Source: Zhouia amylolytica (lineage in GTDB: Bacteria > Bacteroidota > Bacteroidia > Flavobacteriales > Flavobacteriaceae). Taken from it: a DNA stretch of 64,000 nucleotides. The stretch spans positions 234,576 through 298,575 of the forward strand of contig NZ_FPAG01000002.1 in the NCBI RefSeq assembly GCF_900116365.1, read 5' to 3'. The position numbers and the translations under genes are program-made. The notes under the pieces were generated by a model. It worked only from the letters and a program-made list of their open reading frames with translations, was not told the DNA's origin and searched no databases. Positions 44,604-53,593 of the stretch are shown here, one piece after another (within the stretch, counting starts at the first letter, position 1; each line of letters begins with the position of its first letter).

Positions 44604-45560
44604 TTATTTTAAAGGGTATGCAGTTACTCCTTGCCTGGTGATTTTTACAGGTTTAATCAAACCTGTATCATCAAACTCCATGAGATCGATACACGTTTCT
44701 CTAGAGTTAGGATCCGTTTCTGTTAAAGGTCGACGATGGTAAACGATAAAGTATTTATCAGTTCCTTCTGGATGAATGACACTGTGGTGACCTGCTCCGG
44801 TTGCTACTTCAGGATCTTGCTTTAGTATTTTTCCAATACGCTTAAATGGCCCCAGCGGAGACTCTGAAATGGCATAGGCTACGCTATAGTCCGGACCTCC
44901 CCAACCACCTTCTGACCACATAAAATAATATTTATCGTTACGGATAAACATAAAGGGGCCCTCTACATAATTTTCTGGAGTTACTTCTTTAAATATACGA
45001 CCGTCTTCAAAAGGAATAAATCCGGTAAAATCATCCTTAAGCTTTGCTACATTACAATGCCTCCAGCCACCGTAGTAGAGATAGAAGGAGCCATCTTTAT
45101 CCTTAAAAACAAATTGATCGATTGGCTGGGCGCCATTGTGAAATTTATCGATCAGCGGTTTACCCAGATGGTCTTTATAAGGTCCTTCCGGAACACTGGC
45201 AACAGCAACTCCGATACCTCCGACTTCGTTATCGTGCTGAATGTCATTTGCTCCAAAAAATAGAAAATATTGATCTTGGTTCTTTATAATTGAAGGAGCC
45301 CAAACAGCACGTTTTGCCCATTTAATGGCAGAAGTGTCTACTATGCGCTCGTGTTTTGTCCAGTTAACCAGATCGTCGGAAGAAAAAGCATCAAAAAAGA
45401 CTTGTTGGTCATAAGGGGCTGAATAAGTTGGGTAAACCCAGTATGTGTTCTCGAAAATAATACCTTCAGGATCAGCATACCAACCAGGGAAAACCGGATT
45501 ATTTTGCGCACTTATTGAGAAGAAGCAAATGATGAAATACAATAAACAGAAATTCTTCAT
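44604..45560 (-). CDS. GH43 family glycoside hydrolase
   Basis: A 318-residue secreted enzyme (signal peptide to about residue 18, SISAQ). The five-bladed GH43 propeller starts with NPVFPGWYADPEG, whose D30 is the general base; the pKa-modulating Asp lies in KWAKRAVWAPS-like segment and the acid Glu in VEGPFMF. HH-containing GAGHHSVI matches the calcium/His site near the end. GH43 enzymes cut arabinan/xylan and galactan-type linkages; the exact activity is open. It stands alone, convergent with the Gfo gene. Confidence 0.85.
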   Translation of the reverse strand: MKNFCLLYFIICFFSISAQNNPVFPGWYADPEGIIFENTYWVYPTYSAPYDQQVFFDAFSSDDLVNWTKHERIVDTSAIKWAKRAVWAPSIIKNQDQYFLFFGANDIQHDNEVGGIGVAVASVPEGPYKDHLGKPLIDKFHNGAQPIDQFVFKDKDGSFYLYYGGWRHCNVAKLKDDFTGFIPFEDGRIFKEVTPENYVEGPFMFIRNDKYYFMWSEGGWGGPDYSVAYAISESPLGPFKRIGKILKQDPEVATGAGHHSVIHPEGTDKYFIVYHRRPLTETDPNSRETCIDLMEFDDTGLIKPVKITRQGVTAYPLK

Positions 45561-45695
45561 AAAAATTAAGGGGATAGTTGAACTTAAATTATTGTAACGT
45601 ATTTAAGGTGAAGCTTTAATGTATCTATTATCATGGTTTAATTTAATGGTTACCTACCTTTTAATTGGTGCTGATTTCCAATTTGAAAAGTTCTT

Positions 45696-45845
45696 TTATT
45701 TAGAGAAGAGTTTTACAATCCATAAAATCAAATAAAGTCCTAAACCAGTTCCAAAAACAAAGAATAAAACAACAAATGCAATTCGAATATTCAATACATT
45801 CCACCCTAGTTTCCCACTAAGCCATTCGCAAACTCCTAATATCAT
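45696..45845 (-). CDS. PspC-domain mini-protein
   Basis: A 49-residue protein too short for most gene callers: ATG at 45845, stop at 45696. It begins MILGVCEWLSGKLGWN, the typical PspC start (GVC-x-(W/G)-L), continues with NVLNIRIAFVVLFFVFGTG and ends LYLILWIVKLFSK, one transmembrane helix. PspC domains occur in envelope-stress proteins. Reads leftward, upstream of GH43; no partner is evident. Confidence 0.75.
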   Translation of the reverse strand: MILGVCEWLSGKLGWNVLNIRIAFVVLFFVFGTGLGLYLILWIVKLFSK

Positions 45846-46031
45846 ATTTTATACTATTTAATTCAAAACCAAATTAATAAAACTATTCAATTCCATAAAA
45901 TTAATTAAAATATAAGTGATTTTTCTTACCAAAGGAGGTTTTCTTTTTTAGAGGTTCCTGAATCCCGGTGCTTTTGTTTCGTGCCAAAACTTATCTATAT
46001 TTACTAGATATCCAACTAACAACAAACTAAT

Positions 46032-48317
46032 TTGACACGAATATTATTCTTTTCATTCTTATTACTATCCTGGCTATCTATAGGTCAGGAACAACCCCCT
46101 ATTTTAAGATTTACTCCGGAAGAATATCAAGGCGCTAATCAGAACTGGGGTGTCTCTCAGGGAGAGGACGAACATATTTATATAGCCAATAATGAGGGGC
46201 TTTTGGAGTTTGACGGGGCAAGCTGGCAAATTTATTCCAGTCCTAACGAAACAATAATGCGTTCAGTGGCAGCAAAGGATGACCGTATATATACAGGTTG
46301 CTATATGGAGTTCGGGTATTGGGTGAAAAATGAACTGAATAATTTGGTATATACCTCGCTGAGTAGTAAGGTAAAGGATCAACTGAAGGAAGATGAACAA
46401 TTTTGGAAAATAATACCTTATGAGGATTGGATCATCTTCCAGTCGTTAGATCAGATATATGTCTATAATGTTAAAACAGAATCGTTCAATATCATTACGC
46501 CTGAGAATGGAATAATATATGCTTACGAAGTGGCAGGTAATATATATTATCAATCGCCGGGACTGGGTATTTATGAAATAAAAAATGGGAAATCGAGGCT
46601 GCTGATCGATGCCCCTGAAATTAATGAGGAGCGCGTTGTGGGGATGTTCTCTAATGAAATGGGACTTGTACTTGTTACGGAGTCTGAGGGACTTTATATC
46701 TTTTCAAACGATGTTTTAAAGCCATGGAACATTCCCGTGGGCGATTTAATAAAGAACTGGAGTATTTATAAAGCTATTCAGCTATCCAATGGCGAAATAG
46801 CCCTGGGTACCATTTCTCATGGAATCATTTTACTTTCCAAGGAGGGGGTTAAGAAGTACCACATCGATCAAAATAAGGGATTGGGAAATAACACTGTACT
46901 CTCTCTTTATGAAGACCATAAAAATCATCTCTGGTTAGGATTGGATAATGGTGTTGATTGTTTAAACTTTAATTCCCCTATTGTAACCCATTATGACGGT
47001 GCCGGAATGCTGGGAACGGTTTATGCGGCTACTTCTTATAATGATAAGTTATATGTAGGTACAAATCAGGGTTTATTCTATAAAGGAAAAAACACAGACA
47101 GCTATAAGCTTATAGAAGGTACCAAGGGACAGGTCTGGTCTTTATACGTGTATGACGACACCTTGTTTTGTGGGCATAACATAGGTACGTTTATAATTAA
47201 AGGTGATCGGGCTGATTTGATATCGGATGTTCAAGGTGCCTGGAAGTATAGTCAAATGCCAGGAAAAGAGAACATGCTGTTACAAGGAAATTATCAGGGA
47301 ATTTATGTTCTTCGAAAAAACGAATCTAATAATTGGCAACTTAGTCATAAAATAGAAGGTTTTGATTATTCGTCCAGGTATTTTGAAGTTAGAAACGATT
47401 CTGAAGTCATAGTGAGTCATGAATATAAAGGGGTGTTTCTTCTAACCTTGGATAAATCCTTAAAAAAGTTTGAAAAGGTGGAGCGATTGTCAGTACCTGA
47501 AAAAGGTAAAAATGCGGGATTAGCTAAATTCAATCGTCATATATATTATGCCAGTAAAGATGGGGTGTTTGCTGCTCCCACAGAGGGTGGTGAATTTAGC
47601 AAGGATAGTTTATTAAGCACATTATTTGAAAACGACACTTATTGTTCGGGAAAACTGGTTATTGACGAAACCGGAAAGCTGTGGATTTTTACGACGAACA
47701 ATATTAATTACGTATCTACCGGAAAGTTAACGACCAATCCGGTGATCAATAAAATTCCGATACCCCTCAATTTGCGAAATACGATCAATGGTTTTGAAAA
47801 TGTCACGCATTTGTCCGAGAATAATTTTCTTTTTGGAGCTACCAATGGTTATTTTATCATTAATACAGATAAGTTATCATATCAAAATTATGAGGTGGGT
47901 ATTAAAGGTGTTTATTATAATGATGAACGGCTAGCCCGGCACAGCTTACCTATTGAGGGTGAAACAGCACTTGAATATAAAAAGAACAATATTAATATAT
48001 CATTCAGCGTTCCTGAATTTGAAAAATTTATAATTCCAGAGTACCAATATAAACTGGGGGGATTTGCAGATTACTGGAGTCCGTGGACAACCAATACGAC
48101 CATAGGCTTTGAAAACCTTCCCTTTGGGACCTATACTTTTTTCGTCAGAGCCCGAATAGGCAATACCCTTATCGATAATGTAGCCTCTTACGAATTTACA
48201 ATAAACCGGCCATGGTATTTGTCAAATGCTATGATTGCAGTGTATTTGGTTGTGTTTATCTTTTCAGGATTCGTTATACATAGAATTTATAAGGTTTATT
48301 ATGAAAAGAAAGAGTAA
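46032..48317 (+). CDS. Two-component-propeller sensor part of a split LuxR-type regulator
   Basis: A 761-residue frame starting at TTG 46032 with a signal peptide (MTRILFFSFLLLSWLSIGQ). It has beta-propeller repeats of the two-component-regulator type, a Y_Y_Y (triple-tyrosine) domain near 645-705 (GIKGVYYNDERL to LPFGTYTFFVRARIG) and a transmembrane helix (MIAVYLVVFIFSGFVIHRIY) just before the stop. The frame ends at TAA 48315-48317 (codon 762), but the same frame stays open to 48830, giving a coiled linker and LuxR HTH. Intact relatives are about 930 residues, so the TAA truncates the regulator of the adjacent PUL, unless it is an assembly error or is read through. Confidence 0.85.
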   Translation: MTRILFFSFLLLSWLSIGQEQPPILRFTPEEYQGANQNWGVSQGEDEHIYIANNEGLLEFDGASWQIYSSPNETIMRSVAAKDDRIYTGCYMEFGYWVKNELNNLVYTSLSSKVKDQLKEDEQFWKIIPYEDWIIFQSLDQIYVYNVKTESFNIITPENGIIYAYEVAGNIYYQSPGLGIYEIKNGKSRLLIDAPEINEERVVGMFSNEMGLVLVTESEGLYIFSNDVLKPWNIPVGDLIKNWSIYKAIQLSNGEIALGTISHGIILLSKEGVKKYHIDQNKGLGNNTVLSLYEDHKNHLWLGLDNGVDCLNFNSPIVTHYDGAGMLGTVYAATSYNDKLYVGTNQGLFYKGKNTDSYKLIEGTKGQVWSLYVYDDTLFCGHNIGTFIIKGDRADLISDVQGAWKYSQMPGKENMLLQGNYQGIYVLRKNESNNWQLSHKIEGFDYSSRYFEVRNDSEVIVSHEYKGVFLLTLDKSLKKFEKVERLSVPEKGKNAGLAKFNRHIYYASKDGVFAAPTEGGEFSKDSLLSTLFENDTYCSGKLVIDETGKLWIFTTNNINYVSTGKLTTNPVINKIPIPLNLRNTINGFENVTHLSENNFLFGATNGYFIINTDKLSYQNYEVGIKGVYYNDERLARHSLPIEGETALEYKKNNINISFSVPEFEKFIIPEYQYKLGGFADYWSPWTTNTTIGFENLPFGTYTFFVRARIGNTLIDNVASYEFTINRPWYLSNAMIAVYLVVFIFSGFVIHRIYKVYYEKKE

Positions 48318-48380
48318 AAGTTAATTGAGGAAAACAAAAAACAATTAGAGATCCAAAACCTGGAAAACAAGCAGCAGTTA

Positions 48381-48830
48381 ATGGAGCTTAAAAATGAAAA
48401 GTTAAGGCAAGATGTAGAAAGTAAAAACCGGGAGCTTGCAGCTTCAGCCATGGGGTTAATAAGTAAGAATGAAATTTTATCCCAGATCAAACAGGATCTT
48501 ACCAAGGATGGTGATTTAGAGAAAAATGTCAAATCCGTAATAAAAACAATAAAGGTTAATACCCGTGAGGAGGATAACTGGAATATCTTTAAAGAGGCCT
48601 TTAATAACGCTGATAGTGACTTTCTCAAAAAGGTTAAGGAATTGCATGGAGAGTTAACTCCGAATGATTTAAGACTATGTGCTTACCTCAGACTAAATTT
48701 ATCCTCTAAAGAAATAGCACCACTTTTAAATATTTCTGTAAGAAGTGTGGAGATTAAACGATATCGTTTGCGTAAAAAAATGGATCTACCACGAGAAAAA
48801 AGCCTTGTTGAGTACATTTTAGAGATTTAG
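48381..48830 (+). CDS. Detached LuxR-type HTH of the PUL regulator
   Basis: 149 residues from the ATG at 48381, in the same frame as the preceding sensor, from which it is separated by one TAA at 48315. It contains a coiled-coil linker (ENKQQLMELKNEKLRQDVES region) and a C-terminal LuxR-like helix-turn-helix (TPNDLRLCAYLRLNLSSKEI through IKRYRLRKKMDLP). Reinitiation at this ATG could yield a soluble DNA-binding fragment without its sensor. It ends 248 bases before susC of the PUL. The intact reading (46032-48830) would be 932 residues. Confidence 0.7.
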   Translation: MELKNEKLRQDVESKNRELAASAMGLISKNEILSQIKQDLTKDGDLEKNVKSVIKTIKVNTREEDNWNIFKEAFNNADSDFLKKVKELHGELTPNDLRLCAYLRLNLSSKEIAPLLNISVRSVEIKRYRLRKKMDLPREKSLVEYILEI

Positions 48831-49078
48831 ATCAACTCACCATTTAATAAAATCACCTCAACATTACCACAACATATCCGATATTTTATTGAAAATCAGT
48901 ATTTTTTTATAAGTAAAATTATTGGCTATGAATCTTTCAATTTCGCAATATACATGGGTTTTATTTAGATAATTCATAAAATAAGCTGTTTATTTTATGC
49001 ATGTATAATTTTTGTAGAGGTCTTTTTTCAGGTTTGTTGCTTTACTAAATGTAATTTGAAACATCAATTTAAAAATAT

Positions 49079-52000
49079 ATGAGAACTAAGCTAACTTTAA
49101 CAATTTGTGTACTCAGTTTTTATTTGGGTTTTAGTCAAAACATTCAAATTAAAGGAACAGTATACGATGCTAACACAAACGACCCCTTGCCGGGTGTGAG
49201 TATTATTTTAAAAGGTACCTCAAAAGGAACAACTACTGATTTTGATGGACTATTCACCTTAGATAATATAACCCCCGGATCAACCCTTGTTTTTTCCTAT
49301 ATAGGATTTAAGACAAAAGAAGTAGTAATCAATAATCAGCAAAGTTTGTCTGTTGCTCTGGAAGAAGATTTACAGAGTTTAGATGAGGTAGTTGTAATTG
49401 GTTACGGTACGCAAACGAAGAAAGAAATAACAGGAGCCGTTTCGGTAGTTGGCTCTGAAACTATTGAAAAGCTAAATCCAGTCAGAGTGGAGCAAGCCTT
49501 GCAGGGTCAGGTGGCAGGGGTGAATATTACTTCGCAATCAGGTTCACCTGGTAGTGCTTCCACCATTAGTATAAGAGGTATTACTACGAATGGAGATAGT
49601 CGTCCGTTAATTTTAGTGGATGGTATTGTAATAGAAGACCTCAGTACCATTAACCCTTCAGATATAGAAAGTGTTAATGTATTAAAAGATGCCACTGCCG
49701 GAATCTATGGAGTGCGTGCTGCAAATGGAGTTATTTTAATAAGTACGAAATCCGGTCGTAAGAATACAGCGCTTAAGTTTGATGTGGATATGTATACCGG
49801 TGTTCAAGAAACTTCAAGAGAAATACCAGTTCTGAATGCCACAGAGTATGCATTGCTTGCCAATGAGGCCTTTGCTGCCGGCGGAGATGATTTACCTTTT
49901 CCTAATGTAAACAGCCTGGGAAGAGGAACCAATTGGCAAGATGAAGTTTTTAGAACTGCACCAATGTCGAACTTAAATGTATCTATGACTGGAGGGACGG
50001 AGAAATCAACTTATTCTGCGGGAATATCGTATTTAGATCAGGACGGTATCGTAGGAGGAAGTGCCTCCAACTTTAACAGACTAACAGGAAGAATTAATTA
50101 TTCATTAGATTTTCTGAAGAACTTCACCTTTAATGCGTCTGGTTTATATGCGCTTACGCATAAAAATAACCTTTCGGAGAATGCTTTGGGTTCAGTATTG
50201 TTTAATGCCTTAAATATGGCACCAACGCTTGGTGTCAGGGATGAAAATGGTGATTACACCCTGGCGGAAGGTTTGGGGAATGAGGTTATTAACCCATTGG
50301 CTCAAATTGCGAATAACTACAACAATACGCAAGTAGATAAAATCGGAGGTGCTTTGGGACTTAAGTATAACTTCTTAGAGCATTTCAATATAGAAACCCG
50401 TTATCAGTTTAATTATTCTGAGGTGCAAGGAAAATCATTTGCTCCTGTAGCATTTTATGGAAGTGGTAAAGTTTTTAATGTAGATAGAAACAATGTTACT
50501 GAATCTAAAGATATTTACAGAGATTATACATGGGATAACTTTTTGACCTATGAAAACAGTATCAATGATATCCATAATTTTAAAGCCTTATTGGGAATGT
50601 CTGTTTTCAAAACTACCGGAGAGTTTTCAAGCTTCACGGGGTATGATATTCCGGATAATTCCTATAGTAATGCAAGTATATATAATGCTTCTGATGTGGT
50701 AGATAATTACCGAAATGGAGGCAATACATTCGATACTCGATTACTGTCCTATTTTACAAGACTTCAATACGATTACGACGGCAAATATTTAATTTCCGGG
50801 GTGCTTAGACGCGACGGATCAAGCAAATTCGGACCTGCTAATAAGTTTGGTTATTTCCCTTCAGTTTCAGTTGGATGGGTGTTAACAGAGGAAAACTTCT
50901 TAAATGAAAGTAGTACGCTTAATTTTATGAAGTTAAGAGGTAGTTATGGTATTATTGGTAATGACCGTATACCTGACTTTAGATTTGTATCCTTATTAAA
51001 TGGAGAAGGTACCTATGTTATTGATAACGAACTTGTATTCGGAACTGCGGCAGGTGCATTGGCAAACCCTGAGATTAAATGGGAGCGACAAAAAACATTT
51101 GATGTAGGTTTAGATGCTAAATTGTTTAGTAATACCATCGACCTGACCTTCGATTACTTTCAAAAAAGAACTGAAGACCTACTGGTGGTATCACAGGTTT
51201 CCGGAGTCTTAGGTGCCGGAGCACCAGGATCATCACCCCCTATTATCAATGCAGGTATTGTAGAGAATAAAGGATTTGAGTTTCAAATAGGTTATAGCAA
51301 ATCCTTTTCTGACGATTTCAAGTTTAACATGAGTTATAACTTTACTACTTTAGAAAATGAAGTGTTATTTGTAAACAGTGATAATGGGTTCATTCCGGGG
51401 GGTAGTTTTGGAGTTGGTCAGGACCCACCAGCTCGTATGGAGGTAGGTCAGCCAATCGGATATTTTTATGGCCTTGAGACGGATGGCATCTTCCAGACTC
51501 AAGCGGAAGTGGACGCTCATGCAGATCAAACGAATGCGGCTCCCGGCGATTTGAGGTTTGTAGATCAAAATGGAGATGGAATAATCGATCCGGATGACAG
51601 GACCTACATTGGAGATCCTCTGCCCGATGTAACTATGGGACTTAATATAGGATTCACCTATAAAAAGTTTGATTTTACATCTTATTTATTCGCTTCCATC
51701 GGAAATGATATTGTTCGTAATTATGAACGTAATCAATCGCTGACCAATAAAAGTGTATATTATTTAGACCGATGGACCGGAACAGGCTCTACAAGCGAAT
51801 TCCCAAGGGTTACTACTGCGGCAAATTCGAATATTCAATTTTCAGATTTTTATGTTGAGGATGGGTCTTATTTAAGAATGCAGAATATACAATTAGGATA
51901 TTCTTTATCGCCTGACGATTTAAGAGGAATTGGCCTAAATAAGCTTCGTTTATACCTTGCTGTAAATAATGCATTTACACTTACCGATTATAAAGGATAT

Positions 52001-52102
52001 GATCCTTCAGCTTCATCAGGAGCGCCAATAGGAGGAGGAATTGATCAAGGATTTTATCCTGTACCAAGGGTATATATGATAGGAATCAATGCTAAATTTT
52101 AA
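49079..52102 (+). CDS. SusC-type TonB-dependent transporter of the glucan PUL
   Basis: A 1007-residue outer-membrane transporter: signal peptide (to about 20, LGFSQ), a carboxypeptidase-regulatory-like Ig domain (about 24-100: GTVYDANTNDPLPGVSIILK), the TonB box LDEVVVIGYGTQ, the plug (about 115-235, with ILVDGIVIED...LKDATAGIYGVRAANGVI) and a 22-strand barrel ending in YMIGINAKF. Unlike the transporter at 35318 it has no STN domain, so control is by the propeller regulator rather than FecR. It imports oligosaccharides, here probably laminarin fragments. Confidence 0.95.
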   Translation: MRTKLTLTICVLSFYLGFSQNIQIKGTVYDANTNDPLPGVSIILKGTSKGTTTDFDGLFTLDNITPGSTLVFSYIGFKTKEVVINNQQSLSVALEEDLQSLDEVVVIGYGTQTKKEITGAVSVVGSETIEKLNPVRVEQALQGQVAGVNITSQSGSPGSASTISIRGITTNGDSRPLILVDGIVIEDLSTINPSDIESVNVLKDATAGIYGVRAANGVILISTKSGRKNTALKFDVDMYTGVQETSREIPVLNATEYALLANEAFAAGGDDLPFPNVNSLGRGTNWQDEVFRTAPMSNLNVSMTGGTEKSTYSAGISYLDQDGIVGGSASNFNRLTGRINYSLDFLKNFTFNASGLYALTHKNNLSENALGSVLFNALNMAPTLGVRDENGDYTLAEGLGNEVINPLAQIANNYNNTQVDKIGGALGLKYNFLEHFNIETRYQFNYSEVQGKSFAPVAFYGSGKVFNVDRNNVTESKDIYRDYTWDNFLTYENSINDIHNFKALLGMSVFKTTGEFSSFTGYDIPDNSYSNASIYNASDVVDNYRNGGNTFDTRLLSYFTRLQYDYDGKYLISGVLRRDGSSKFGPANKFGYFPSVSVGWVLTEENFLNESSTLNFMKLRGSYGIIGNDRIPDFRFVSLLNGEGTYVIDNELVFGTAAGALANPEIKWERQKTFDVGLDAKLFSNTIDLTFDYFQKRTEDLLVVSQVSGVLGAGAPGSSPPIINAGIVENKGFEFQIGYSKSFSDDFKFNMSYNFTTLENEVLFVNSDNGFIPGGSFGVGQDPPARMEVGQPIGYFYGLETDGIFQTQAEVDAHADQTNAAPGDLRFVDQNGDGIIDPDDRTYIGDPLPDVTMGLNIGFTYKKFDFTSYLFASIGNDIVRNYERNQSLTNKSVYYLDRWTGTGSTSEFPRVTTAANSNIQFSDFYVEDGSYLRMQNIQLGYSLSPDDLRGIGLNKLRLYLAVNNAFTLTDYKGYDPSASSGAPIGGGIDQGFYPVPRVYMIGINAKF

Positions 52103-52112
52103 ACTGACGACC

Positions 52113-53576
52113 ATGAAAAAAAATATAAAATACCTATTTGCGGCTGCTGTGATCTTCACGATAGCAGTGGCGTGCAGTGATGACTTTGTAGATGTTTCTT
52201 CTCCTGATCAGAACTCTGAAGATTTCTTTAATTCAGAAGAGGATTATCAAGATGCACTTATTGCTGCTTACGATCTTTTACAGTCTACATACCTTAATGT
52301 AATGTTAGGAGAAATCGCTTCGGACAATACATTAGCTGGTGGTGAGAGTGCTACGGATGTTCCGGGTATTCAGGAAATTGACGACATGAGACATACCCCC
52401 GTTAATCAGCAATTGCGCGATATTTGGACCTGGATGTATGCAGGAGTAAACAGAGCTAATTATATACTTGAATTTCAAGATAAAACGGACTTTCCAACTA
52501 AAAATGAGGTTATAGGGCAGGCTCGGTTCTTAAGAGCATACTATTATTTTGAATTGGTAAAATGGTTTGGTGATGTTCCATTAGCTGTAGATAATAGAAT
52601 ACAGTTTGGTGAGCAATTCAATATTGACAGAACACCTAAAGCTGAGGTATATGGACAAATCGAGCAAGATTTAATCTATGCATCAGATAATTTACCTGCA
52701 GTACAAACCGAAGCCGGACGAATCACCAAGGGAGCTGCACAAGCGTTACTGGGAAAAGCGTATCTCTTTCAAAATAGGTTTGCAGAAGCTGCTGCTGTTT
52801 TAGATCAAGTAATCAACAGTGGTCAATACGATTTATTGGCTGATTATACGACCATGTTTGAAAACGACAATGAAAATAATATTGAGTCTGTTTTTGAGGT
52901 ACAATATTCAGATGAAGAAGGTGCTGGCTTCGGATGTTTACAATGTAGCGAAGGTAATGTAGCAGTTGGATTTAATGGAATCAGAAATTATTCGGGTCCG
53001 GTTTTCGAATCTGGATTTAGCTTTAACGTGCCGGTTCAGGAAGTTGTTGATGCTTTTGAAGATGGTGATATCAGAAAAGATGTTGCTATATTGGATATAG
53101 AGGCTTGGGCAGCAGAAACAGGAGCAACCTATGCAACCGGTTTCGAGCATACGGGGTATTTTAATAGAAAATATATTTCACGTCAAGGTGATCTCAATAC
53201 AGGAGATGCTAATCTTACAAACCCTAATAACTACAGAGCTATTCGTTTCGCAGATGTCTTGTTAATGGCAGCTGAAGCTCATAACAGAAAGCCATCAGCA
53301 GATGATTCACAGGCCAGAGCGTATCTCAACAGGGTTAGAAACAGAGCAGAACTACCTGATGTTACAGACTCAGGATCATCACTAACAGATGCTATTTATC
53401 AAGAAAGAAGAGTAGAGCTTGTAGGTGAAGGGCATCACTTTTTCGATTTAGTGAGAACAGGAAGGGCAGCGTCTGAAATTGATGGCTTTCAATCTGGAAA
53501 ACACGAGTTGTTTCCTATTCCTTCAATCGAAATTGAATTGGCAGGTAACAGATGGGAACAAAATCCCGGGTACTAA
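52113..53576 (+). CDS. SusD-family glycan-binding lipoprotein of the glucan PUL
   Basis: About 487 residues from the ATG at 52113, where a lipoprotein signal begins (MKKNIKYLFAAAVIFTIAVAC, lipobox at about Cys21); an in-frame ATG at 52089 overlaps the susC end. The SusD signature runs from RFLRAYYYFELVKWFGDVPL in the TPR-like middle to the C-terminal LFPIPSIEIELAGNRWEQNPGY end (W-x-QNPGY). Pairs with the preceding SusC as its lid. Highly conserved family; specificity not readable. Confidence 0.95.
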   Translation: MKKNIKYLFAAAVIFTIAVACSDDFVDVSSPDQNSEDFFNSEEDYQDALIAAYDLLQSTYLNVMLGEIASDNTLAGGESATDVPGIQEIDDMRHTPVNQQLRDIWTWMYAGVNRANYILEFQDKTDFPTKNEVIGQARFLRAYYYFELVKWFGDVPLAVDNRIQFGEQFNIDRTPKAEVYGQIEQDLIYASDNLPAVQTEAGRITKGAAQALLGKAYLFQNRFAEAAAVLDQVINSGQYDLLADYTTMFENDNENNIESVFEVQYSDEEGAGFGCLQCSEGNVAVGFNGIRNYSGPVFESGFSFNVPVQEVVDAFEDGDIRKDVAILDIEAWAAETGATYATGFEHTGYFNRKYISRQGDLNTGDANLTNPNNYRAIRFADVLLMAAEAHNRKPSADDSQARAYLNRVRNRAELPDVTDSGSSLTDAIYQERRVELVGEGHHFFDLVRTGRAASEIDGFQSGKHELFPIPSIEIELAGNRWEQNPGY

Positions 53577-53593
53577 TGTTAATATTTAAAAAG

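Noticed and set aside
53552..53593. Upstream start for the PUL surface protein
   Set aside because: It would overlap susD and place hydrophilic residues ahead of the lipoprotein signal; the ATG at 53594 gives a clean signal.
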